Assembly: GCA_916613615.1 (NCBI GenBank)
Contig: OU744724.1
Span: forward strand, 30,525,452-30,589,451
Direction: 5' to 3'
Origin: Steromphala cineraria
Lineage: Eukaryota; Mollusca; Gastropoda; Trochida; Trochidae
Length of the DNA stretch: 64,000 bases
The position numbers and the translations under genes were made by a program. Shown here in pieces: positions 13,949 through 52,768 of the stretch; the stretch's first letter is position 1; every line of letters starts with the position of its first letter. Under the pieces are notes generated by a model that was not told the origin of the DNA, searched no databases, and was given only the letters and a program-made list of their open reading frames with translations.

Positions 13949-14106
13949 CAATAGAACTCGGATATAACGAACTTCAAGGGACCAAACAATTTAGTTCGCC
14001 ATATCCGGTGTTCGCTACTCATGTTTGGTCGCCCTGCATAGAGCTTTTGACGGGACTTTTGACTTGTTCGCTATATCCGAATGTTCGCTATATCCGTGTT
14101 CTACTG
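13949..14106. mobile_element. Small pogo/Tc1-type MITE
   Basis: Inverted ends CARTAGAACWCGGATATARCGAAC flanked by TA (13947-13948, 14107-14108). 158 bp, no coding. The CAGTAGAAC start and TA duplication are typical of pogo/Tigger relatives. Confidence 0.75.
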
Positions 14107-15182
14107 TATTTTAAATCACCAACAAATAATTTTTTTCTGTCTGGTCATCATCAAGATTCTGAAGCCATCACACAAACCAACATTTCCAATGGTGCATAAA
14201 TAAATTCAATTAAAGTCAAAGATGCAAGCCCTAGTTTTATATTATAATGAAAGTCTGAGGTCCAATCCAAAATATCTTTGGGAGCGCACCCCTCACCAAA
14301 TCAGCTCTTTGAACAGTCAAAATCACGAATAAGACAAAATCCTTTGTAAGTCTATAGAGAAATTTGAAAGTTTGATTTTTGCTGATGATGAATGATGATC
14401 TGTCTCATTTTCATTTTATTTATTTACTTTTTTTCTAATTTAAGGATCTTGTGTGAAAGGGCTTGGAAGTTTGGTTTAATGTCATCTGAATCTCTGTGTG
14501 ACTTTTAGAAAGATAGGGTAATTTCATATTTTTATCTTGTAGCTTAATTTGTTTCCATGAAATAATCTTTTTGGATAGTGGTAGGGTTAGTTTTCAGTGA
14601 GAATATATTTAAATTTGAAGCTTGGTCTTAACAATCATTTAAATATGTGCATTAAGCATTTTACAACAGTACAGGGCAGAACAATATTAACAATATTTAA
14701 CAAGCAATTTTCAAATTGCTTTAAGAAAAATACGAAACAGGACATTTGTGCATGTGAAAGACATGGTTAAAACCAAAACACATAAAAAACATCAACTTTA
14801 TTTCAATCAGATTGATGTTTTGAATAGAATATTTTAACAAAATAAAACCATTTTAATTTGAAGAATTAGGAATAAATCATTAAAGGTAAGGCACTATCCA
14901 TGGATACTTCATATATTATTATAACTTATTTCAGTAGGACAGTCTCTTGATATGATTTATTTACAATAAAAATCTCTCTTTCTTGTTCTTAAATACACAA
15001 GAACAGTCATCAGTTAAAATTCATTTCTTCATAAATAATTTTAACAGTCTCAAAATTGTATTCATATTCAAAACTAAACTTGTAAAAGTATAAAAGCATC
15101 AAATTATCAAGTTTTGTATCTATTTGTTTTTAAAAGCAGTGTAAAAACAGTCATAACAAGTGTTTGCCACTAATGTGGCAAT

Positions 15183-15824
15183 GTCCCCCGCCTTTGAAAT
15201 ATTTCGAAATAAATGTCACATTAAGCAAATACATTATTCCCATTGACATTGAGTGCAATGGTGGCTCAAGAGATATGGCTTTAACAAGCATTTCAAAAGT
15301 TGACAAACTGCCAAATTTGAAGACATTAGGTGCAAAGGTTCATGAGATTTCGCTTTAACAAGATTTACGAAAGTTGACAAAGTGCCTTGGTGACCTTGAA
15401 AATAAGGTCAAGATCACCCAAAGCGATTGGTGTCTGATGTTGGCTGTGACAAAAATTTTAAGACATTTGGTGCAGCAGTTCAAAAGATATCACTTGAAGT
15501 TGAGGTCAAGGTCACCAAAACTGAGTCGTATCTGCATAATCTCCCAATGTAAGCTGTGACCAAATTTCATGACATTGTGTGCAGAGTTTCATAAGATATA
15601 AGGTGTTTCAAAAGTCTTTAAAGTGATGTGGTGACCTTGAAAATTAAGGTCAAGGTCACCCAACGTGACTGGTGTCTGTGAAATCCCCCAATGTAGGCTG
15701 TGACCAAATTTGAAGACATTTGGTCTAACGTTCATTACCGTAGATATAGCGTTAACAAGAATCTGGACGTACGGACAGACACCGCTGAATTCATAGTCCC
15801 CCGTTCCGCGTTGCGGCGGGGGAC
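15183..15824. repeat. Repeat with GTCCCCCGCC ends and internal AGGTCAAGGTCACC units
   Basis: Perfect 10-bp inverted ends GTCCCCCGCC; the right end also folds locally (GTCCCCCG...CGGGGGAC, 15796-15824). Inside are several ~130-bp units with the phrases gaccttgaaaataaggtcaaggtcac and gctgtgaccaaattt. AAGGTCAAGGTCA is a direct repeat of the nuclear-receptor half-site. Confidence 0.7.
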
Positions 15825-16129
15825 AACAAGAAAACCAGTTTATAAAACAGTACTACCGTAACAACAGTACAATGTAAACAACTTAACAAACCTTTATGTT
15901 GCCTTCAACAAACATGTATATTTGTGCATTTTCATTATGCATTCAATAAACATTTCCTTCACTAGAATTTATTCCTGCAAATGTAATTGTGATTTCATTT
16001 ATTAATGAGTTGTGTTTATAAAATAATTAGGGAACTCAGAGTTGTTTCCCCTGAATCATTCTTCTACGTGGAGGAGTGAATGAATAGCCAGTGTCAAATT
16101 GCTTGATTTCTTTGTCAATTTATTTTTAG

Positions 16130-16660
16130 AGGAGCAGTCCAATCATGGAATTTCTGAATATTAGGGTTTTTGTTTTTGTTTTACATTTATATTATTGTGT
16201 TTGATTGAAACTGTTATACTTATAATGCATATTATTTAGGATGTTATTTTTATTTGTATAACTTTTTAAAAAGCAAATATGACATTTTTACTGTTAAAAA
16301 CCATTTCAATGATCTTAATTTAACATTTTCACAAGAGAGTAAGTTGAGTAACCAGCAAGCAAGCACAAAACAAACCCACTGGGCCTCATTCTTAAATCTT
16401 TAATTTTATATTCCTACAATTAAAGCATTCAAAGAAAGTCTGTATTAACTATCTATTTCACAAACTCTTAACTTCTGAACCTGAATTTCACAAACAAATT
16501 TAATTGTTAAAAAAAATTGATTTAACTTACTTAGTAATGACTGTATCATGTATTGTATCATAAATTCAACCATTTTGATGCACTGATGCATTGGCGTATC
16601 TTAACAAGATTCATCGAAAAATTCCCTTGACGTATTGAATTCCATAGCTGGACTGTCCCT
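16130..16660. mobile_element. Second TTAA-type MITE, older copy
   Basis: Left end AGGAGCAGTCCAATCATGG, right end (reversed) AGGGACAGTCCAGCTATGG, with TTAG and TTAA as degenerate flanks. It shares the AGGRRCAGT start with the 3.27-kb element. No ORF of note. Confidence 0.65.
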
Positions 16661-18311
16661 TTAAACATCTTTGAGATCAGTACAAGCATGGTTAGATTTC
16701 ACACTGGCTACCCATACTCTACTCATCAATTTTTTAGTGCAACAACTCATGATCCAGCATTATACCATTTCAACAAACAACCTCTCCGAAAAGGTATAAC
16801 TGGTGCAAGTTTCAATTATTGGCAAATTTTTGCTCTCTGCACTGTGATCAAATCTATGGTTTGAGAAAAGGAGATTTCTGATCAGACTCTCAAGTTCAGC
16901 TGCAGTTCACTGAGGAGCTGGCATAGAAGAGCTGGGTCAAAATTAGTGAAAGATTTAAACTGGTAAACTGGAGTTCTGTTGAAAAAGTTGTCAAAGAAGT
17001 GGACTTAGATAAGAGGACTCTTGACCTATGGTCACTCTTTCCCTCAAACAAGACAATTCTAGGGCCTCTGACATCTTCCATTTTGGAGGAGGGTATTGCA
17101 ATCATGATGTACCATTCACACTATGGCACCTAAATTGCCATTATTTCTCATCTAATGAATTGCTTGATCAGCACTTTGTTGAAGACATCTAGTTCTAGCA
17201 AGAAAATGTTAATTATGCTTTCTTACAGCATTAATGTGCTAGTGGTTTCTCATAAGCTTAATTTTTCTTGAACTCTGAAATACTAATCACATATATATCT
17301 AAAACTTTGTAGTTTGTATGATTTAGAAAATCTACACTTACGATCCAGTTGATCTTTAACTATGTATTCAGGTTTTTTTATAAATTTTGGTCAGGAATGC
17401 ACACTTGGCAACAACCATTTTCAACAGAGCATAATTACATAACAGATCCTTGAGAGTTCTATTTGTCACATGTCATAGTTATTGTAGTTTTAACAGATCC
17501 TCCTTTCATTTTTCTTTCCATCTGCACTATCACGTATAACTAATGCTTCATCATTCACTTAATTAACACCAATATAACATCAGATCCCCATCAGCCTTCC
17601 TTAGTTCCACTATTTTCATCCTACAAACGTATCCCTCATGAATCGCTGTCAAAAAATATTTCATGAAATCACAATTTCATTGTTATCATTATAGGCAATA
17701 ACAAAGAGTGTGTTAAATATAAAGTCATTTCAACAATATTCCAAATACAAAGCATACTGACCAAATAAATCTATAGCATATCTAAAGTGAATAAATCCTG
17801 AAGCAAGACCAATATGACGGACAGATTACTAGTAACTGTGAGTGGACATTGGGAGGGTGCAATGGAAAGAGATAACCAAGAGCAAGAAGCGCTTGAAAGG
17901 CGAATACCTGAAGCATTATGAGGTCGGTTGCAACAATTGAAGTATATTATGCCAGAGCTATTTGTGGCTGCTGTGCTACGGACTAGATCAAGGACTCCTT
18001 GTTAGAATGCAGACAAACACAAAATATTATATCATACAATCTGTGCAAATATAACAGATCAACACTGTTGGCAATATAAAATAATATTAGTTGCAAAAGA
18101 TTATGATTTTTGCAATTATATGAGCAAACATTTGCCCTTGGAGACACATTTCTAGAAAACAATTTTTTTTTGCCCACCACAAGATCTTTTCCAAGATATG
18201 TACTGTAACCTAAGACACTACATAATCCTCAAACCATGGAATTTGATGCCAAATGATCCCCATTTGACTTGAAGAAAATAACCAGAGATAAGATAAGATA
18301 TCACAGATCAA

Positions 18312-45525
<27,214 letters not shown>

Positions 45526-45599
45526 GATGCAAATATTTGGAAATTTCTTGTTTTTGTAAACAATATTTCTTCTGTTGTTTTCACGATGGACCGGAGACT

Positions 45600-45710
45600 C
45601 TCTTCCCAAAATGCCCCACTTGCTACCGGAAGTGTGGTTTGCTGCTATACTTAGTAACAAAGCACGTGGATTTGTTTAGAACGACGACAAGCCACGTGAC
45701 GAAAACAGGT
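45600..45710 (-). promoter_or_regulatory. Probable MSK main promoter: ETS site and two CACGTG E-boxes
   Basis: Directly upstream of MSK exon 1 the plus strand reads ACCGGAAGTG (45625-45634), a textbook ETS/GABP site typical of TATA-less promoters. CACGTG occurs at 45663-45668 and 45693-45698, 30 bp apart. The stretch is richer in CpG than its surroundings and no TATA box was seen. Promoter function and start position are inferred. Confidence 0.5.
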
Positions 45711-47302
45711 GCCCGGTATTTTGTTATAAAATCTCGACCTTGAAAATACCAAGGAGATAAAAAATATCCAAGACCATGTAATACTTGCTTCGATGTTATG
45801 AAAGGTCTTATAAATGATTTGATACTTATAAAACAAAATAAGGAACGCTGCAACATTTTGATTGCAGACCTATTTCTTACATGTGTACTTGGGCCTTCCA
45901 TAATAATAACATATTGAATTTGAATCTATTTCAGCGCATCTCGCCATGAAAGAATAACGTAAATGTAAAATCACACGGATATGGTTTTCTTTACTTCAGG
46001 GACGAATATTACCAAAATGAAACTTATCTTATAGTTTTTTACCCAATTAATTTTACCTGACGTTGCCTGTTTATAATCTCAGATTCTAAAAAAAACAGTT
46101 TCTTTAAAAAAATATATATTATAATATTTAATGAACTGAAAATTATTCTTGCAACAGTTATCTAATGATTAATTAATAAAAGTGCACTTTAATTTGTTTA
46201 CTAGTATCTTAAAATTTCAAGGACAAACTATAAATTTCATCCAATAAAGGAGTAGGGTTCATTTAGGTAAATCGGCGGGTCAAATTACGTTGTCTTTATA
46301 TAATATAAAGGTTTCTCCTGACTAACGCAGCATTCACCGAGGCATCACACTAGCTTACCTGTAAATTATCGATTAGATCGCACATCTTGACTCTATTCAT
46401 TAATTTATTAATCAATCTAAGAACGGAACTCGTCACAATCAGAATCAACGATCGTACTCTGTAACATTGTAATGGACTTGCCAATTAAGGGTTTCTGATT
46501 AAACTTAAAAGGGATTTTCTTGATATTTTTGCTGCGTTAGTATTTCGTGATATGATAACAAACTTAGTTACATACTATGAACACTAATATATATTCTTAA
46601 TAAAATATCCAATAAATAATGAATTTACCTAACAACAGTTGGATTATGTTGTAATCATATTTTATAAGATTTTTGTATAAACAAGAATGTCCCTCGATAA
46701 CAAATACGCGAATTGACCCCGCCCCCTTTCAATTAAGACTTGTTGATATTTGGTATCGAAATTTACTCTTGAGTCTTCAAAACTAAGAAACTAAAATATG
46801 ACTAAGACTCGTGTGTGGGCAATTCAAGCTATGATAATGTAATAATTCTGAAACTGAATTAATCATTCAACAAAAAGGATATATTTTAGCATCCATACCC
46901 ATTATGAGATACTAACAGGTTTCATTCATGTTTTAATGATACACTCTCAGTGAGTTCTTTAATTATAATCTTTGTCAAAGGCTCTTTCTGAAAAGAGTCA
47001 TTTAATTGCGTAGTTATGTAATTTACAAATGTAGTCTCTATGTAAAACGACTGGCGTGTGTCAGTTAGTGAAAGTCAAATTGCAATAAATTAAAAATTTG
47101 AGGTTGAATATGTGAGATGTTTTGAGTTTTTATATAAGCATATAAGCCAATGGTATATGTGCACGTACCAAAGTCAAATCAAACGTCATGAATGATGTAA
47201 ATGGTTTTGTAAGGTTCGACAATGGACGTACATAAGGTGTGTAATAAGAACTTGCAATATGATGGGTATTTTTACAATAAAGAACATTCAACATGGTAGG
47301 CA

Positions 47303-47500
47303 GTCTGTCCAACAGCCCCTGAAACAAAATATCTTTATTGCCCCTTGCAAGTGTATGTTATTGTAGCAAGTCTAGATCGCCCAGTTTCAGGAAAATTAAC
47401 AGATTCAGTGGGCTCCTACTGATTTTAAATGTAGATAGCTGCATTAAGGGTGTATTTTCATTTCAGAGACTTAAGTTAAGTCTATACATGGTATGTGAAA
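47303..47500 (+). repeat. ~200-bp dispersed repeat, copy 3
   Basis: Matches the other two copies over CTGTCCAACAGCCCCTGAAA, GCAAGTCTAGATC, GTGGGCTCCTACTG and TTTCAGAGACTTAA. Intergenic between MSK and CCDC88. Confidence 0.6.
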
Positions 47501-48029
47501 TAAGCTTAACAAACCGACAACAGGCTTCTGTTGTCCGTAAGAACAATGAGAGACATGACTACTCAGGTAGAAGAAAATTAGACGAATTCACTGCTTCAAA
47601 CCAATATAACATTTCGCACATATTAAGCTCAAATTACAAAAATAATTCATATAGGATTAAACGCAGCCAAACATCTTGCCGTTCAACAACGTAATATGTA
47701 TTGCCATTTGTACTAAACGCCATAATAATACAAGGCATCGATAAGCATATAAGCTAACTATACAAAAATCAAGTTAAAACCACATAATTTTTTACGCCTG
47801 TGATGCTTAGCATTAGCTTCTGTAAAGCATAGTCCTTGCACGTCACCATGTCAACAACCACCAAAAATGCACGTGTGTAAACAATGGTGAAAAGTTGTGA
47901 GCTTATAACTATAAGTATGCCCCTGTATATACGTCACATCCCGGGGGACCCACCTTTAGGGCGACGTCGACTGGCGAAGTACACGTTAGGGGCGGGGTCG
48001 TTGGTACTAGCCTCCATTACCCCCAGTCA

Positions 48030-48110
48030 TCCTCCCGCCTTGTTAGTCCAGTGGGTCGGTTGTGTGGTTGAGTACAGTCGGGTTCAAACCCGAGTTGTAG
48101 ACTACATCCC
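48030..48110 (+). repeat. tRNA-like SINE head
   Basis: A-box-like TAGTCCAGTGG (48044-48054) and B-box GGTTCAAACCC (48081-48091), the second inside a perfect CGGGTTCAAACCCG arm, in a CpG-rich stretch from about 47940. No complete cloverleaf. Confidence 0.45.
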
Positions 48111-50171
48111 GTAGTTCGCTTCGCGGGGTTCCATGCTAGACATTACTTCCTTTACAAACTACCGTATTCGTGAAGCTTAAGATATTTGAGATGTGGATCT
48201 TGTATAAAATAGAGCTATTGGTTCTGTAGCTCATCAGGTTTAATTTTGCTGTAAAGTGTGGCCAATGTGGTTTCCCCCTTTGTAGGGGGAACAGGGTCAC
48301 TAATCCTTTAATGAAGTATGTACATATCGGTGTGATTTCAGATACCGGTAACCAACTCACAAATGGAAATTGCTTAAATATCCAATTGATAATTTACGAT
48401 ATAGGATCCAAAGGTTCACCATGCCCTTTATTGGGCCATAGAGTCACCAAAACTGTAAAATATAATTCTAACTAATCGGAGATTTAAGCTTTCAGGGCCT
48501 TTTGCTTCTGGGGAGAAAAAATGACGTGAGTTCTGTGGTCTTTATTAGAAGGCCACATGGCAACCCAAGCTATATTATTATATCATTACTATCTGTAAAC
48601 AAATTTTCACATTAGATCTAGTGTACGTCTAGAACAGAAAAAATGTGCTGTTGATTTTCGCCTGTGCACAAACCTTGTCTTTAGTTCTAGGCGACAATAT
48701 TGACGAACTTGGCACAAAGAGGGTTTAAGACTCAAAAGAGGACTTTTCATGATTTTAGTTAATTTACGGACCATAAAACCATTTAAATCTTCTTAACGAC
48801 TCTTCCCTCTTTAATGAATAATTCACATCATAGGTAGATTTCAAATACATTGATCTACATGGCCAATATGAATGGAACTTCTTCATATTACTATATTTTC
48901 TTTGAATTTAGATAATGGATAAATGCAAATTAATGTTAAATGAATTACTCGTATCCCATTTATTTCATTCAAATGTAATCAAAATTGATGTAAATCAAAT
49001 GCCAAATTAAGCGTTGTGCACAGGTATCAAAATTGACATACGAAATCATTTTGATATCTGAACGCAAAGCTGAATTGGGTCTTTGAGTAAATATACCACC
49101 AGAGGTAAAATGTTCAGGCTACCATTCGAGTTATCCAAACCCTTTCTCAAAAATAATTTACATAATCATTCTCTTGAACCAATTGCGTTAGCCGTAATTT
49201 TCCTGCTGTCCAATTTCTAGATCAAAATTTAAAAAAAACTTTTACACATTTTTAGGCTCGCCAAAGAAAAACACATGAAGAGGTGTATGACTGTATATGT
49301 AAGTTAAATCTACGTGTTTTGTTTTACTTTACGGTAGGTGAATCTACATGGAGTCTACATTTCCCTATACGCCCAGGTAGCATTCTACATCTCAACACGT
49401 TGTTCTCACTCTGTCCTCTTTGTCTCTCTCACCTATATATAATATTTACGCTATGCGTCGTACTAATTTGTCCGTGAACTTTGTACACCACGTATAATGT
49501 TAAGTGGACGATTGTAGGCTATGTGTATTGCGATGACGAATCGGAAGATTTGACTGTGATCAGCTTTAAATATATCCATATGTGATCACTTTGTCACCTG
49601 GCCTTTTGAAAGAATGAATCTTTGAGATTAATTTACTCTATTATTCAATTTAAAAATAACTGTTGTTTGTTCACTTATAAGGAATCTGAAAGGAGTATCT
49701 AAACTTGATTCACACTATAGACTACCATGTTAAGGAATTAAATGAGCAGTTATAAAGATCAGCAAGAGGTGTGTAGCAGATCTGCTATAGTCTTGTTCCA
49801 TGACTTTGTATTTGATCGGAACCTTAAATACAGCCTAGGTTGATATTCAGCAAATCTAGTCTTAAGCACTTAAGCAATGTAACCGAGATAAAGAAATGAA
49901 TTTAAAAACGTATTGAATTAAACAAAACATAGTTTGATAAGAAAAATCATAGTCCGCGGAGACATAGACGCTGATGTAGCAGGATGTCCAACTCTCTGAC
50001 CTAGGTTATTGGAACTTGGTATGTGGGTAAGCATTTGTCGATGTGCCTTTTAGGAATTTTAACTTCTTCTGATTTTCATTTTTTGGCGGTTCTCATGAAC
50101 ACGTAACTTAGAAAATTTCTTTCCTGGAGCATTACTCAAAAACCATAGAACATAGCTCAACCTAGAAACCT

Positions 50172-50312
50172 ATTGAGTCTAGCAAGATGTAGTAGCGGGT
50201 CGTCTTACCAAGCCACAATACTCTGCATTCGCACAGATATTGCTGGAGGGTGACATGTTCGCAGGTAGGCTAACCCGACCAGTTACTACATCCTGCTAGA
50301 CTCAATATCGGA
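50172..50312. repeat. Inverted repeat, ~36-bp arms
   Basis: ATTGAGTCTAGCAAGATGTA at 50173 is matched in reverse by TACATCCTGCTAGACTCAAT ending near 50307, with a ~70-bp loop. A further GATGTAGCAGGATGT lies at 49970. Origin unknown. Confidence 0.6.
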
Positions 50313-50896
50313 CTATAGCGAGTGTTATTAAGGCTAGATTTACATAGATTTGACTTTAATGAGTTTCAAGTTTCAACCTTTATTCTCCCCAGAGTACACA
50401 TTGAAATGTAACGATTGTCACATCGCCAGGCTTCGTATTGCAATATGTCGTCGATTACCATTCGACTAGGTGCAAACTCACTCAATCTTTGCAACAGACA
50501 GTTATGATCTTGAAAATAAGATACTTTGACTTCCCCGTGCAGAATGGCTACTATCAAGCTAGTTTCTTTGCTTTAGCGAGCCCAAACGGCAGACAGTTGA
50601 TATTGAACACATCTATTTCAGAGTCGTATCAGACGATCATTCATCAAGTTATCTCAAAACTCTGTCGTAGAAGATGGACGTCACTGGTTACTAGTTTTAG
50701 AAGTGACTGTGTTGTTTGTGGATGCTATAGACTATGTCATTCCTGTATCTGAGGGGTTCAAAGATACACTTCAGACCATTAACGGACCTTTGCCGTTGTA
50801 CCTTTTTGATGTCTTCGTGTAGTTCTAAGACAACAATGTTCTCTTTACGCCATTTCTGCAGGAAGCTGACCAGGGTGCATGTTGAAGTAGCAATCT

Positions 50897-51007
50897 GGGC
50901 CTAGATTTTCGAAGCTCTCTTAGTGCTCAGAAAGTCATAAGTACCATACATTATCATTGACCTAAGACTATCTTAACGCTAAGAGAGCTACGAAAATCTA
51001 TAGGTCC
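50897..51007. mobile_element. Short foldback MITE (GGGCCTAGATTTTCGAAGC ends)
   Basis: The ends are ~31-bp imperfect inverted copies: GGGCCTAGATTTTCGAAGCT and, reversed, GGACCTATAGATTTTCGTAG, continuing CTCTCTTAG in both. 111 bp in all. I recall similar foldbacks being frequent in gastropod DNA. Confidence 0.7.
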
Positions 51008-52768
51008 TATAGCAAAGCAACTGTTCTACGAAGAACCTCGAGTTAAATACAATTCGAGCGGTGTCGACTGCAACTTTTCATTCTTAACCATTAGGTTGTT
51101 AATGATCACTTTACTATCTTCAAATTTAATTCAGGAAATCGTTTCTGCCAAATCCCCTTAAACCATGTCTTCAATATGTTTGATGTACGCGACTCCCAAG
51201 GTTTTCAATGGCTTTCGTCGAGTGTTTATACGAGTCTTGATGTAGGCCACATCATAACTGGTAACTTTTAATTGCTCGTAACAACTTTTGCATTCTAGAC
51301 AGGTCTACATACCATATTCCTTAGAATCAAAAAGAGTTCGTGTACTAAAATTACCAAAGATCCATATCAGCTAAAGTTAAACTTTCCTTGCTCAATTGTG
51401 AACCTTGATAGGTTAGCCGGGAAGTTTCGTCTGCCATTAGACGCTACAACATACATTCTACACTTCAAAATCCAGATGGTGATATATTGGCTACAAGGAT
51501 ATGGCGGCCATCTTGAATTTCCTACACACATCGCATTTGGAATGTCTAACCAATGTCCTTTGGGTCAGTACATCAATTAACTTTTTAGAGCCAAACTGAT
51601 GAGAATTATTTTTCAAATTCTATGACAAATCTCTGAAGCGTATTTATTGCAGAAAAAAAAGCAGATTGTTGTTGTTAGTGTTCAGATAGGTCATGTACGG
51701 AATGACAATTTTTTTCATGGATATTCAACTTCTTTAATCTGTGTAGACGACATTTCGACATGCACATTCTTTATTGCTTCAACTTCTAATATGTCATTCA
51801 AGGAATTCACATTCATATACCAGTTTAAATGTCAATGAGTCATGTTATATAGGTTTCAGCACAGTTATAGACCATTGCACGATTTTCAGTTTGAACAAAT
51901 GGTTGTCAAATTTGGCGTAAGGCAGGTTTGGTTATAATAAGCTTTCTTGGCGTTTGGCTTATTGAGAAGATGAAATTAAGTTTGTTTGTGGCATGGCTCC
52001 TCAGGCCCTCATGAAGGTTCATCTATAAATTAGAATCACAGACAGCTACGGAACCAGTACAAAAGGTGTCAGCTTTCTAGCTCCCTTGCTTCTGAAAGGA
52101 GTAATACCAAAAGTTTGTGGACGTTGTGTGAACGGCCAAACACTTTGCAATGCCATAAGCTCATCAGGCCAGATGAGTTGAAAAAGAACACAATTAAAGG
52201 AATTCAACTTATTGCTTTTGCTTAAAACGCGACCCTCTACTAGACCTTTCTAGACTCAGTGTAGGAGTGAAACGGATAATATTGAGGCTAGGTTTACTTA
52301 GACTGGACCTTATCCATCCAAGATACAATCCATCAACTCTATTCTCTTTTTATTTCACCAGACAACAACCTGCTTCATCAGTGCAATGCATTCTGCATGG
52401 CTCCTAGACATACCCTGATAGTAATCAAGCCAAAATTTGTGTTGCTATATATAGTTGATTATCTGACAGTGAAATGAGTTACATCTAACAATAGCAGCAG
52501 CACTCAGATGAGAGTCGAACAAGTTTTATCAAAACTAACCAATGGGTTATGTTTTATATAAGATTCATGATAAACTGACGTTAAATGCAGTTTGAAGTAG
52601 TTTGTTCAATCTCCTAGGCTGAGAAATATGTAGCATAAAAAAAGTGTTGTGTAACCATTTGTGAGGCTTTTGGCTTGTTGGATATCAGGGTAAGTGCAGG
52701 AGCTACGAGGATATACATACTGTGTAGAAGGATGACCAGACAACAACAATAATTTCACTTTGACTTCA

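Larger units (their letters stand above)
11775..18311 (-). other. Region downstream of MSK; possible long 3' UTR
   Basis: No coding exon is recognisable for 6.5 kb after the MSK stop. A minus-strand AATAAA (TTTATT at 11775-11780) could be the polyadenylation signal, giving a very long UTR, but earlier sites cannot be excluded. The stretch also holds a pogo-like MITE, a GTCCCCCGCC-ended repeat and a TTAA MITE (listed separately). Confidence 0.2.
45711..52768. other. Intergenic DNA between MSK and CCDC88
   Basis: Apart from the SINE, dispersed repeat, inverted repeat and foldback listed separately, no gene was recognised. The minus strand of 50.4-51.3 kb has unassigned coding-like fragments (for example SFLQKWRKENIVVLELHEDI and YDVAYIKTRINTRRKPLKTL) broken by stops, possibly a decayed gene. 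Confidence 0.4.

Noticed and set aside
45526..45660. A longer MSK N-terminus from the ATG at 45660
   Set aside because: It would place the ETS-type promoter site inside the coding sequence, and the added residues resemble nothing in MSK proteins.
48030..48110. A functional tRNA gene
   Set aside because: Internal boxes are present but acceptor and D stems do not close; a SINE head fits better.
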